Source: Chromera velia (taxonomy: Eukaryota; Sar; Chromeraceae). From it: a DNA stretch of 31,924 nt. A model generated the notes under the pieces. The model did no database searches. It saw nothing but the letters and a program-made list of their open reading frames with translations, and was not told the origin of the DNA. How positions within the stretch are numbered: position 1 is the stretch's first letter; every line of letters begins with the position of its first letter. The DNA is taken from the NCBI GenBank assembly GCA_018398765.1, contig JAHBMJ010000022.1, positions 27,501-59,424 of the forward strand, in the 5' to 3' direction. This document shows positions 1-13,444 of the stretch, in pieces. The position numbers and the translations under genes are program-made.

Positions 1-132
1 TCGCGCTCTCGAGGGGGCTGCTGGGCATTGAGTGACTGTGTTCAAAATTACTCATCGCATTGTTTGTTTTTTTGTGCGGGACTTTGGATCGTCGTCATAC
101 GTACTTGGGTCTTCTTAGTAGTGAGAGGCAGT

Positions 133-180
133 AAATGACTGACTGACTGACTGACTGACTGACTGACTGACTGACTGACA
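133..180 (+). repeat. (GACT)n microsatellite
   Basis: About twelve units of GACT/TGAC lie upstream of EGF exon 1. It is the reverse complement of the (GTCA)n repeats found at donors further on, so here the array lies in the opposite orientation. The rest of 1-347 shows no exon I can support; it is probably intron. Confidence 0.85.
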
Positions 181-347
181 ATATGTGTGTGTTTGCGCCG
201 ACCTGTGCTGTGCTAGTGTTTCTGTGCCTGCGGACTCGCCAGAAGAGCAGATCGATCTTGGGGGGAGCAGCGAAAGTGTGCTTGCTCCTTGTCCAGGCTG
301 AGACTGAATTGACTGACGACACTTTTCTTTCTGCTTCATGCATGCAG

Positions 348-455
348 CGACCCACAACTGTCACACCGACGCCACTTGCACCGACACGGTGGGCAGCTTC
401 ACCTGTGCCTGTAACTCTGGCTTCTCAGGGGATGGCGTGAGCAGCTGTTCCCCAG
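348..455 (+). CDS. EGF-like exon 1 (partial module)
   Basis: The exon lies between the acceptor ATGCAG at 342-347 and the donor GTACGT at 456. It is 108 nt long and phase 1-1. It reads THNC-H-TDATCTDTVGSFTCAC, then a Gly-rich tail ending GDGVSSC. This is the core of an EGF domain of the calcium-binding class, which acts extracellularly in adhesion. The first cysteine and the usual Asp-x-Asn-Glu-Cys start are missing here; they probably lie in an upstream exon, or the module is truncated. EGF exon 2 at 6115-6243 is the intact version and shares the T-H-N-C, C-T-D-T and G-S-F motifs. Confidence 0.75.
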
Positions 456-2560
456 GTACGTGCATGGGTCTGTCTTTTCGGTCTTTTTTCTTTCTGCCTT
501 TGTGATTGTTGTTTTGCTTTGGCTTTCCGTCTGCTGGTTTTGCTCGGTGTTCATGTATCGAAAGGTTTTGGGTCGAGCGGTGCTTCTGTTGTTTCTTTCT
601 TTCGTTCTTTTTCTTGTCTGAATATACATTTGTGTTGGTGTTCGCAGCCACATGCGACGAAGTGAACGACTCTCAACCCAACACTCTCGGGACACAAGTT
701 GTGAGATCCGATAGCGGACAGACGGGAAGTACAGGCGACACCGTCACTTTCACCTACACATGTGCCTCCGGGTATTCTCTCGATAGTGCTGCGGCCGTCT
801 CCTTCTCTTGCACTGGAGATGCAGCAGGGGGGTCTACGTGGAAGGGCACACCTCCGACGTGCTCAGGTGAGGCACATGGTGCTCCCTCCACACACACACA
901 CACCACACGCATGCATGCACACTGAGACGGCACAGGCGAGAGAGAAAGTGAATCAGAGGAGGATCAAACTGCAATGCGACTCAGAGTAATGTGAAAAACC
1001 AGGCCGAAGCAGGAATCCTCTTCCTTCCGCCTTCTTCCTCGTGTTTCAGTACTCACACTGTGTGTTGTTGCGCGCCCTCATAGTCTGTTTGCACGTCTTC
1101 CTTTCATCTCAGCACTCTTGCCAAAGATTGCATGCAGTGCTGCAGGGAGCATGCGTCTATTCAAGTCCCTTTGAGTCCAACAACAGTAACTATGATAACA
1201 CATGCGTGGGCGTCGCAAACAGACAAAAACAAAAAACGCCCATTTGCTCCGATTTCCCGCAGCCGTCTCATGCGACGAGGTCAACGACTCGTCCCCAAAC
1301 ACCCTGAGTGCGGAAGTGACCAGAACAGACTCCGGACAGACAGGCACGACGACACAGACTGCAGTATTCACATACAGCTGCAACAACGGGTACCAACTTG
1401 TCGGTTCAGGCACGCCCACCTTCACCTGCACAGGGACGGCCTACGCCTCCTCTGTCTGGCAGGGCGGCACGGTGCCCACCTGCACAGGTGCGATGCATTC
1501 AAATGTGTTCTGTGAGTAGAGATGCTCTGAGCAAAAACATCTTTTCCCAAGGAATGAAAACACCACTTCCATGTCACTCTTTTGATCTGGAGATGGTAGA
1601 GAAAAGAGAAAAAGGAAACCTTGCAACAAAGCTGCAGATCGAGCCGAAGGGTTCTCTTCTCTCTTTAGAATATGCCTGCCTGTCTTCTTGGGCACACAAT
1701 GCAGCCGTGTCGTGCGACGAGACCACCGACAGCCAGCCCAACACACTAACCGCTCAAGTCATCCGCACTGACTCCGGACAGGCAGGCATAACCACACAGA
1801 CCGCCACTTTCACCTACAGCTGCAACAACGGGTACCAACTTGTCGGTTCAGGCACGCCCATCTTCACCTGCACAGGCACTGCATACCAAACCTCCGAGTG
1901 GCAAGGGACAGTACCGACATGCACAGTTAAGATACGCCACCTTTTCTTCTGGAGCGTGACCACAAGATTGAAGATCGTTGAAAAACGATGAGAAAAAATG
2001 CGCATTTGACTCTTCGCCAAGAAAGAAACACAGTCGTATGTCTTCGTGGGTTTCTGGCTGCCGACAGAATGAAGGAAGCATCAATTAACTTAGCTTTCTT
2101 CCCCTCCGGCCCCTGCCCAGGTGTCTGACTGGTCGGTCGACTTAATTCTTTTCTTTGTCCATCAGGGATGCACCTCCGTGTCGAAAAACTCACTCACTCA
2201 GTCTCTAACTGACCTCACGCAGCTGTGTCTTGCGACGAAGTGAACGACGGGCAACCCAATACCCGCTCTAACTCCGGACAGTCCGGCACAACCACAGACA
2301 CAGCCACCTTCACGTACAGTTGCAACAACGGGTACCAGCTTGTCGGATCCGCAACGACAACCTTCACCTACACCGCCACCGGATACGGCAGCTCGACTTG
2401 GCAGGGAGGCGCCGTGGCTTCTTGCACAGGTGAGTATCCTTCTAGCTTGCAAACGGCCTTTCAGTTTTTCTCTGTCTGTCGTGGCAGGGAGGCACGCTGC
2501 CTTCTTGCACAGGTAGGTAGCTCTCCTTTGAAGAGACTGCCTAGCCTTGTCGATTGAATC

Positions 2561-2593
<33 letters not shown>

Positions 2594-5500
2594 GTCTGTG
2601 TGTGTGTATGTGTGTGTGTGTACGATCCTCTGTTGGCTTTTCTGGATCAGCTCCCTCCTTGGGGAATTCAAGTTGCTTTCAGCAATATGAAGGAGCTCAG
2701 AAGGTCTTTCAATGGACTGACGACAGAATACGAGAAGACTCAAGACGTCCTTCGTTCGACTGTTCTTCTGCTTCAGAAAGCAGGAACCTTGCTGTGTTCT
2801 GTCTGCAGCTGTGTCATGTGACGAGGTCAACGACTCGCCCCCAAACACAATAACAGCCCAAGTGATCAGAACAGATTCCGGACAGGCAGGCACAACCACT
2901 CAGACCGCCACCTTCACCTACAGCTGCAACAACGGGTACCAACTTGTCGGTTCAGGCACTCCCACCTTCACCTGCACAGGGACTGCATACCAGACCTCTG
3001 AGTGGCAAGGGGGCACAGTGCCGATGTGCACGGGTGAGTCCAAAACGAAAAGTGACACTCGGGCTTTCATGCTATTTATTGTCCATTAGCAGCCTCAGAT
3101 TTGTTGGCACACGCTCAGATTTGTTGGCACACGCATGGCATACGCTCAGATTTGTTGGCACACGCAAGCGGCAGCTCAGAGTCAAAAGCGCTCTCCACTT
3201 TCCCTCTCAGAAATGGCTTTGCATGGACTCCAGAAAACCGGCAGTCGCTTGTGCTCCAGCATCCCGATTGTGCAATGCGAAAAAGGCTCCGGCCGCTTCT
3301 CTCTTCTGCAGCCGTCTCGTGTGACGAGGTCAACGACTCGTCCCCAAACACCCTGAGTGCGCAAGTGACCAGAACAGACTCCGGACAGACAGGCACGATG
3401 ACACAGACTGCAGTATTCACATACAGCTGCAACAACGGGTACCAACTTGTCGGTTCAGGCACGCCCACCTTCACCTGCACAGGGACGGCCTACGCCTCCT
3501 CTGAGTGGCAGGGCGGCACGGTGCCCACCTGCACAGGTGAGCAGCTTCGTCAACCGATGCTCGTCCATTTACGTCCATCAGATCCTTTCTACTGCGACAG
3601 TTAAGGCTTCACACGCTGGGACAATTTCGCCTTCTCGTTTTTGCCTTTAACAGTTCCCTCCCACACCATCACGGGAATTTTTTTAATTCGGAGGAAAAGC
3701 CGCATGCACGGATGGCCGATTATCGATTCAGATACTCATTTGCTCGCTTGCTCGCTCGCTGTGTCTGTTTTGGGGGATTGGAGGGGAGATGAGGCCTTGC
3801 TAAGGGTGAAGTGCAAAACTGGTACACGGAATACTGCATGGTCGGTTCTCAGCCAGTTAATTGTCAGAGTCTGAGACAACTCCAAAGGGGAGTGAGGCGA
3901 TCTGTTCATATTTCCATGAACGCTGCAGCCGTCTCATGCGACGAGACCACAGACAGTCAGCCCAACCCCCTGAGTGCCCAGGTGATCCGCACTGACTCCG
4001 GACAGTCTGGAACAACCACTCAGACCGCCACCTTCACCTACAGCTGCAACAACGGGTACCAACTTGTCGGTTCAGGCACGCCCACCTTCACCTGCACAGG
4101 GACGGCCTACGCCTCCTCTGAGTGGCAGGGCGGAACGGTGCCCACCTGCACAGGTGAGCTGCATTTGGTCTTTTCATCTCTTGTCTCTTTCGACACGCTC
4201 CGTTTTTGCTGTGATGAATGCCGCGCGGCATGACTACTGCAAATAAGGGACCCCGCACATTCCCTTTCGTTTTTTCCTATCTTCGGGTCTCAGAATCCGC
4301 ACCGTCTCTCTCTTTGCCACCGAGAGGACATCACGCTTTCCCGCCCTGTGCCGCACTTATTCTACAGGACCCGAGCCTGTAATGTAAACACCGAAAGCGA
4401 CAGCAACAGCAACAATCGTTCTTTTTGGCCACCGCATTGTTGCAGCTGTGTCCTGTGACGAGACCACCGACACGCAACCGAACACCCTCACCGCTCAAGT
4501 CATCCGGACTGACTCTGGACAGTCAGGCACAACCACTCAGACCGCCACCTTCACTTACAGCTGCAACAACGGGTACCAACTTGTCGGTTCAGGCACGCCC
4601 ATCTTCACCTGCACAGGGACTGCATACCAGACATCTGAGTGGCAAGGGACAGTACCGACGTGCACAGGTCCGTCACCACAACGTTTCTTTAATTCTTTCT
4701 TTTCTTTGTCGGAGCCGTACATAGGGCTGGCTGGTCGATTCACTGAAATTTCTTTCTCACATTTTATACTGCTCTTTCTTTTGTGCTGCGTCGTTCCTTC
4801 TGCTTTTCTTTCCTCTTCTTCAAACCAAAAGAAGAAGAAACGCCGGGCTGGCGAGACCAGATGGTCTGTTGACCGTCAGTCATGTTTTCTTCCCGTCTCT
4901 TCCTTCCTTCTGCTCCCTCCCGTGGCTGGCCGAGACGTCTCTTCCATCCATCTGTGCAGCCGTCTCATGCGACGAGACGACCGACACGCAGCCCAACACC
5001 CTGAGTGCCGAAGTGATCAGAACAGACTCCGGACAGTCTGGAACGACCACTCAGACTGCAATGTTCACCTACAGCTGCAAGAACGGGTACCAGCTTGTCG
5101 GTTCCGGCACTCCCACCTTCACCTGCACAGGGACTGCATACCAGACCTCTGAGTGGCAGGGTGGCACCGTACCCACTTGCACAGGTGAGTCCGAGCAACA
5201 TGCATGCCCTTTGAAAGGATACAAACGAATCCATTGCTGGACGCCTTGACCCATTCTGTACGTCAGTGCATGGATAACAAGAGAGATGGATATAGAGTCA
5301 GTTCACATACACGAAACTCAAAATAAAAATCAATCAGCCTTCCTTCCTTCCTTATGATGTTGTCGTCCGTCCCTTTCAGCAAATTGTGTGTTCTAGTGTC
5401 CGAGAAATATATTGTGCCATGGATGCACTCTGTTTTCACTTCGGTTCTTTGACACCCGTCCTCTCTCTGGAACCCCCTGCTTTTGTTTCTATGCATTCAT

Positions 5501-7337
5501 GGCTGAACTCTCTGAATGCTTCCTTCCTTCCTTCCTTTCTTCCTGCTAATTTGGGGTCCCCGCAGCCGTCCCGTGTGACGAAACCAGCGACCCGCAGCCG
5601 AACACCCCGGGGGCCAACGCCGTGCGGTCGGATGGCGGTGGACAGAGTAGGTCGACGACTGACACCGGCGTGTTCAACTACACCTGCAACACGGGGTTTG
5701 TCTTCAGTGGGAGCTCTGAGGCTCTGTTCACCTGCACAGGGGACGCCCTCGGGACTTCCTCGTGGAAGGGGACGCCTCCAGACTGCTTCAGTCAGTCAGT
5801 CAAGCAGTCAGTGAGTCAGTCAGTCAGTCAGTCAGTCAGTCAGTCAGTCAGTCAAGCAGTCAGTCAAGCAGTCAGTCAAGCAGTCAGTCAAGCAGTCAGT
5901 CAAGCAGTCAGTCAAGCAGTCAGTCAGTCAGTCAGTCAGTCAGTCAGACAGTCGGTCAGTCAGTCAGTTAGTCAGTCAGTCAGTCAGTCAGTCAGTCAGT
6001 CATGCAAGCGGTTTAATTGTCAATTATGCAGACAGGCAGGGAGGCGGGCAAGTGCGTTTGTATGTGAGAATATTATTGATCTCTCTCGCCCCGTCTCAAT
6101 CTATTTGTGTGCAGACTTTAATGAGTGCAGTAACCAGACGCACAACTGCGTGCCCGACTTCGCGACGTGCACGGACACAGAGGGGTCATTCGAGTGTTCG
6201 TGCAACGAGGGGTTTCAGGGAGACGGGGTTCAAGAGTGCGCGTGTGAGTCAGTCAGTCAGTCGTTTATCTTGTTGCATGTTTTTCCTTTTCTTTCTCTGC
6301 GCATTTAAGTGGTGTCCGTGTTCATTGAATGCCCCTTTAGCCGTTGTGTCCTTGCACCCTGGCAGCACATGGGCAGTGGGCCGGGCAGGAGAGCTCGCAT
6401 GGGAGTCGAAGTGCTCAATTTAGTTTCATACAGAATTCTTTTTCTTTTTCAGGGAGAATTCTGTATGAAAGTAAAGGATATCCTGTTATTCTGTATGAAA
6501 GTAAATGCATGGGCCGGGCAGGAGAGCTCGCATGGGAGTCGAAGTGCCCAAAGGATGATGGCAAGGTCCCATGCCGAAGTTGAAGAAAACTTTTTGATTA
6601 TTGTTCTTCTTGTTGACGTGGTCCGTCATTCTTCCTTCGAATGTATCCTCCTGCTTGTTAATGAGTTTCTGAACAATCAAGGGGACATGCGGTCGCATGC
6701 AATCATGTGCATGCCGGCCGCTAGATAGCAATCATGGCGGACAACTCAGCTCTCGGCTTCATTTTCGTTCGCGCACGTCCGCTTCATTCCGCGTTTCTCC
6801 TGATTTGTATTGCTGTTCTTCTTGTGTGCTTATGTGCAGTTACTTCGGGACCTGTGGTGAGTTTTTCTTTCGTTTTTTAAATTAAGTCTTTTTGATATTC
6901 AGATGACTAGGGTATGTATGAGAGTCCTTTGTAGTTTTTTTAGAGAGACATTCAGAGTGCAGGTCTTCTGAACTGATCGAGCATTCGACTGCATGGCAAG
7001 TGGGTGGGTGGGAGGAATATCAATCAAGGCTTCTTTACTGTTTATCAAGGATGACTGGCGAAGTCTTCTTGTTTGCCTGGTCGTGTATGTGACTTCTTTC
7101 ACCGATAGTCAATATTTCCCGTGCAGATCAGCTAACATTAAGTCCTTCTTTTCTGTCCAAGGGGATGCATTTGTATTTCTTTGTGCAGGTGAGGGTTATT
7201 TGTGAACCTGACGGCAGCACTCCAGCCGCAGAGGTGACGAGCAACTACGACACCGAGATGGCAGTCATTCAACAATGGCAAGCAGAAAACACAGGGGTGC
7301 CTGGGACTGCGGACTTGGTCGGTTTGCTCTCTTTCCT

Positions 7338-7373
<36 letters not shown>

Positions 7374-10300
7374 TGTGTGTGTTTATGCTTGCTGCATCTC
7401 CTGCTGCTGCTGCTGCTGGAGTGCCCATCCTGCATGCATGCGGTTGCAAAGAGGTGACGGAGAGGGACACATTTCAGCATTTCAAGAGAACCGCAAAGAC
7501 AGCAAGAACAGAGAGAGAGAGAGAGAGAGAAAGGCAGAGAGAAAACACATGCAACAAAAAAATGTCGGACACAAAACTCGTCGGAGCCGTGCATGTGTTT
7601 ATTCTTTGGCTCTCCCTCACACTTCCTTCCTCTTCTTTACCTCCGAGACATTAATGGCATCAGGTCTCTGCGCCGCCTTCCTTGTCACTCTGACAGGAGC
7701 GAACAAGAAGCAGACGTGTTCTGGATAAGGAAGAAAGAAGTTACGAAAAGAAGGAACACAGGAACGAAGGAAGCAACAAAGTCAAATTAAGAGGAACCCC
7801 TTCACCTTTACTTTTTCGATTCTGCAGGCGGCAAGTTCCCTCGCAGTCCTCGATGAGAAGCTGAGCGAGTGTCTTGCAGTGGCATCGCCTGCAGAGAAGG
7901 AACAAATAGCGAAGGACTCTGCCTCCTCTGCTGTGGAGACGATCTCCAACCTTCTGGTCAGTCAGTCAGTCGGGCAGACTTTTGCATTTCCTGTCTTTGC
8001 GGAAACTGACTGCGGGTCGATGCATGCACGGTCTTTTCTTTCTGTCTGTCTGTCTGTGTGCCTCCAGGATGCGATGGACTCTGAAGCTCTGGCAGGAACC
8101 GGGAGTGCCTCAGGAGGCGATTCTTCCTCTTCCTCTGACGGAGGGGGTTCTGGCAGCGGCACGACGTTGGGTGGCGTGGTGGTGGTGACAGCGCCTGCTG
8201 CTGAGAAGCCGTCGCAGGCAGACGCTGAGGTGGCGACGGCAGCAGCTGTCAAGATCCTGCAGGCAGTAGACAACATCGGTTGGTTGGTCGGTCGGGTGGG
8301 ATGGGGGCGGGGGGAATCTGTCGGCGGGGGAGTAGCTGCATGGGTGGGTCTGGACGTGAGGGAGTGGTGGAATGGGTGAGGAGGTGTGCAAGTGAATCAG
8401 GTTTGTCGCAGACAGGGAGGTAGGTGGAGGTAGGGCCATTGCTGAACGAGAACACCTTGCAAGACCCTCCTTATCTCGCCATGGACTTATCTGTGCACCC
8501 GTCTGCGTGCCCTCCCATGCATTTATGCGTTCATGCATTGATGGAAGGAAGGGAGGAAGGAAGGAAGGAAGGAAGGAATCCATCATCGATCGATCGCCTA
8601 ATTTCCCCCCTAGCTGAACATGTGCAGCCGACAACCTCGCGGAGGCAGTACCGGTCGGAGAGGTGACGGTGATCAAGACGGAGACGCTTTCCATTGCCGT
8701 CCAGAGTTCACCCCCTGATGCGACGACGGTGGAGGCAAAGTCAGAGACGGCATCAATACAACTGGAGTTGGCGGATACCACTACAATCGGTGAGTGGCTG
8801 TCTCCGTCTCCGTCCGACTCTGTCGACATGTCCCCTTTCTGTTCTGTCACAATTATGCCCGCATGTGTACCGGCTGGTGTTTCGCTCCCTCCTTGTGTCT
8901 TTCTTTCTCTCTTACCTTTTGTTTTGTCTCTTTTCGATTCCTTCTTTTTTTCTTTGTCGTTTCTCTGCACCTTCGATTTCGTGCATGGATACAGAAATTG
9001 ATTGATGAATCAGGAAAATGACAAGGAGTTGTAGAATTGATGAATACAGTTCCTGTACCATCACTCACTGCTTCTTCCTATTCATTGTCACTTCCAGCAT
9101 GATGCCACTCGCTCCTGCGTGCAGCGTCTCTGCCCCAGACGGGCGCCTACGAGGGCATCGTTCGGACGATCAGACAGTCCCTGCCCAGCAATGCGCGGTC
9201 GGACAAAAGTGACAAGGCCAGAAGGCTGACGTTGATGGAGTCAGTCAGCAACCCCGCGCCCTTCGCAGGTGCGCGCACCAGAGAGAACGGATTTGTCACC
9301 GCTGGCCTCTCCCCCTTCATCAGAATGGCGGCGCGGCAGGGAGGGGAGGTGATTGGAGGAAGTCGTACGGCTCTGATGAGTTCAGGGACGTCCTCTGCCC
9401 GTGCTGCTGGGGGAAGGTCGAGTCGCCGTCTCGCTGACGATGCCAGCGACAGTACTGCGAATTCTTTTGCGTCTGTGGACACTCAAGGGGCAGAAAGAGA
9501 GGACACAGAGAAGACCTTTGAGAAAGAGACGTCGGAGGGTGTCCGAGAGCTGGCGGAAGTCTCATTCGGCAAAAACATCGCGACGGTGGAGCTGTCATCA
9601 CCCGAGCAGAACAACCTTGTAGCCCAACGGGAGTTGATAGAGAGAGAGTGGGATGTGTACAGATTGGGAAGGACTGGAGGCGTGTGGGTGGTGGAGTGCG
9701 CACAGCTGGACGTTCAGAATGAGGAGTGGACTCACGACGGTCAGTTCTTCTCTTCCAGTCGGTTGCATTGCATGCAGACTTCCTGTTGGGATCTTTCCTT
9801 CACGTTTTTTCTTTGTTTGTTGTTTGCTTGTGTCCCTTGTGGTCTCTTCGGTTTGTCGCTGCGGGTTAGAACTCTTCTCCCTATTTCTGGCTGGCTGATC
9901 AGCTAGCTGGCTGGCTCTCTGACAACACCAAACTCCCCCCCTCTTTCTGTGTGGGTGAGTAAAGAGTGCCTGTGTGTGCAACATTGATAGAGTGTCAATT
10001 CGGTTGCAGGATGCGCAATAACCGGAGCGGACGGCGGAGAGATCACAGAGCAGCAGATTGTCTGCACTTGCGAGATCAGGGCAATGGAGGCCGTTTTCTC
10101 AATCAGCCAGAGGGTGGGTCAGTCAAGAGACCGACCGATCGATCGATCGATCGATGGCTGTTTGCATGGGCCCTTCGTTCCTTGGCCATTATTTTCATTT
10201 ATTTTCATACAGAATCATTAATATACATTCAATGGGGGCCCTTCGTTCCTTGGCCATTATTTTCATTTATTTTCATACAGAATCATTAATATACATTCAA

Positions 10301-13300
10301 TGGGGGCCCTTCGTTCCTTGGCCGGTTGGGGCGACTCAGTGGACGTTGACACAGCAACGTTCTGAAGGGACATGCAAAGAGACCATTGGCAGTTGCTGTG
10401 CTTGCACAAAGCGTGATTGATACTTTCATTGTCTCAGCCCGTTCCGGCATCTTAACGACATGACAAATCGACAGCGAGAGAGACCGGCGCATCTGCGTAT
10501 CGACGGAAAAGTGCCAAAGCTAGATTTTTTTACGTCCGTCTGTTCGCATGCGTGTGTGTGTCTTCATACTCATTCAGTATGTGGAGCCTCCCGCATCAGC
10601 TCCAACGTCTGGGACTGCACAGCAGACCGTCCTCGAAGACCTCCCTAGAGTCGGCTACGTCTTTCTGCTTCAGACGGTCAGTCTCTCTGTTGGCTTGCGT
10701 TTACCTGCCTGCCTGTTTGTCAGAAAAGAGAAAAGGGTCAACTCAGTCTGCCTGCTCATTCAAAAGAAGAATGTTTGTCTGGCAGTCTGTCTCTTGATTG
10801 CAGTGAGGGAATGAAGAAAGGGGATGAGCAGCCGGGGGGGAGAGATGAAGTGGGGAATGTGCTAGATCCCTGTGTGTCTTTGTTTTTTTCTTTTTGCCCG
10901 TCCTGCTGTAGCCGTTCTCTCAGAAATCAACCAAGAGGCAACTCAAATTGAATGAAACAAATGCCTCGCTCTTCAAGGGAAGAAAAGTGGTCCAGACAAC
11001 AGTGCCCCGGCGGGGGCGTCTTTACAAAAGATGATCTTTATCCTTAAGAGCACTGTCTCTTCTCTTCTCTTCTCTTCTCTTCTTTGCCCGAATTCTTCCG
11101 CTCATGCAGGTCTCCGTCTCGTCCTTCTTCATCTTCTTGGTGCTTGCTATTTTGCTTCAAACGTCAGTAGGTCCATCCCTGCGTGGAGGCCTCTTGCAGC
11201 CTTCGCAACGTGCTCTCTATTCATTCTCTTCGTTTCGTATGTTCGCGTTCTTCTGCCTTCCGCCACTCAAAGGCTCATTCCTTCGATTCTCTGATTTTTT
11301 CGGAAGCGCTCATTCACTCATTGCTCAACTTGTGAATTGTATCTTCCCAATGACTTCATCGCATAGCATCGATCGCCTTGCACGGCTTGCAGCGCCTTCA
11401 TGGCAGAGAGGAAACTCCTTCCCATTCTCCCAGAGGTCTCGCCTAGTCTCTCCATGTGCACGTGGCGGCGGCGACACAACAGAACAGGGCTGCAATCCCA
11501 AAAAGTGGCGGCGCTGAAGGACATTCAGGCGTCCTCAGGTCACACCCGTTCCGACAAGACGAAAGAGAAGAAAAGAGGGAGTGTCGCAACGGACCAAGAA
11601 GCAAGGGCAGGAAGGTACCACAGCCAGGCCAGCCAGAGCGGCAAGGGGAAGGAGAAGGTGAAGCAGCAGGCGGTCCCTGAAGGAAGCGAGGCAACCTCGA
11701 AGGCCAGCCTGGCCCTGCAAGAGGTGACCGCAAGGGCAAAGGCGCTCTTTGGAAGCGAGGGGCACGTGCAGAGAATTCGAAAGTGAGTCTCCTAGCTCGC
11801 ATCATTCTTTGCCTTCGTGAATAGACCGTGTCTCTCTCAAGCATTGTTTCTGCTTGTCTGTGTGAGTGTAAGTTGTTGCATTGCTCCATCTGACTCTGAC
11901 TGTGCAGATTCTTCAACCCCCGTCGCATCGTCGCCTTTCACCTTTCTCGGGGCGTCTGCTTCGACGAGAGCGGCCGGGTTGTCTCTGAGCCACCATCCGC
12001 AGGTCGGTGTCGGTGCAGCTGCCTGAGACGCGCCTTCGTCAGGCAGACGTCCCTGGGGGTCTGTGACGCTAGGGTGATCAGGCAGGCGCTGAAGGCGAGA
12101 CGCGCGCAGTCGGTGGAGGAGCGCAAGGAGTATGAGTTGGACCAGAGAGAGCGGCAGAAGGCTTTGTGGAAACAGATGGAGGTGGAGATGGCGGGGCGAC
12201 AGTATGAGATGGGGTTTGTCTTTAGCACTGAGGAGATCCGAGCGAGGGTGCTCAGAGCGATGGCAGAAAGGAAGGGCAAGAAAGGAAAGGGAAAGGGAAA
12301 GAAAGCGGGGGACGGAGACAGTTCTTCGTCTTCCTCTAGTGATTTTGATTCTGACAGCAGCAGCAGTGGCAGTAGTGGTTCAGGCAGTGAGGCGGGGAAG
12401 GAGGAGAGTGATGCTGAGGAGTCGGTGGGTGTGTCTGAGTCAGCAGAATTGTACGAAGACCTCGCTGCCCTTTTGGAAGCCCTGGAGGGGGCAGACAAGA
12501 GGGACTCCCTAGCTTGGAGGGAACAGGAAAAGGAGTTGAGGGAGAAGCTGCAAACTCTGAAGAAGAAAGCGGATTTGATCCTAGATGAGGCATCCTCAGA
12601 TGAGGGTTCCCATTCAGCTCCTGCGTACGGTCGTGGGGCGACGGGGGAGGTTGTCCTTCTCGTTCCCTCTCAAAGCAAGGAGGCAGAAAGCGAAGCGGAA
12701 GGGAAAGAGGGAGGAAGAGGGTCTGAGTCTCGCCGTCGCATCAGCGTGACGGACGGCACGGTGCGTCTGGTGAAAGGGGGAGGGGCGTGTCTTTCTCCGT
12801 CGGGTTCTTTCGGCACCTTTCTGTCTCTCCAGTCGCCTTCTCCGCTCTCTCACAAAACCTTCTTTGGAGGAAATACAAGGAAAGAGGAAGAAGAAAAGGA
12901 GGACAGTGAAAGCAGCAGTGTGGGGAGTCTGTCGGATGAGAGCATGACGGGTACAGATTTAGTAGAAGAACAGCCGACAAGAAACGAGAGGGGCCTCTCC
13001 GGAGAAGGAAAAGAAGATTCAAATAACACAGCTCCCCTCCCTGCCATGGAGCCTGAAAGCCGCACTTCAGAATGGTCTTCCTCGTCTCTTTCTGTTGACT
13101 CTTACAATCTTTCGAGTGACCCCTGCGCCTCTTCCGCGTCCCCCTCGTCTAGCGGAGCGGAGAGGGAGAAGGGAGAGCATACTTTCAAGAGAGAAGGAAC
13201 GCAGAAAAAGGAAACGGAAACGGAAGAGGAAAAGAAGGTCTCGAAGAAACAGAAAACAAAATCCCTGAAACGCCTCAAAAGCACAGCAGCAGAAGTCCAT

Positions 13301-13410
13301 CGTCGTCTCTCTGCATGTGGTCTGGGTGCGCCTGCGAAGAGGTGGAGGGCCCCGATGGCGATTGTGGCCCCGGCAGATGCCTCCAGGGATGGGACCCTCC
13401 CTCTCAGGTT

Positions 13411-13444
<34 letters not shown>

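Noticed and set aside
5786..6002. CRISPR-like regular repeat
   Set aside because: It is a 4-bp microsatellite with a 12-bp higher-order unit and no spacers, inside a eukaryotic intron.
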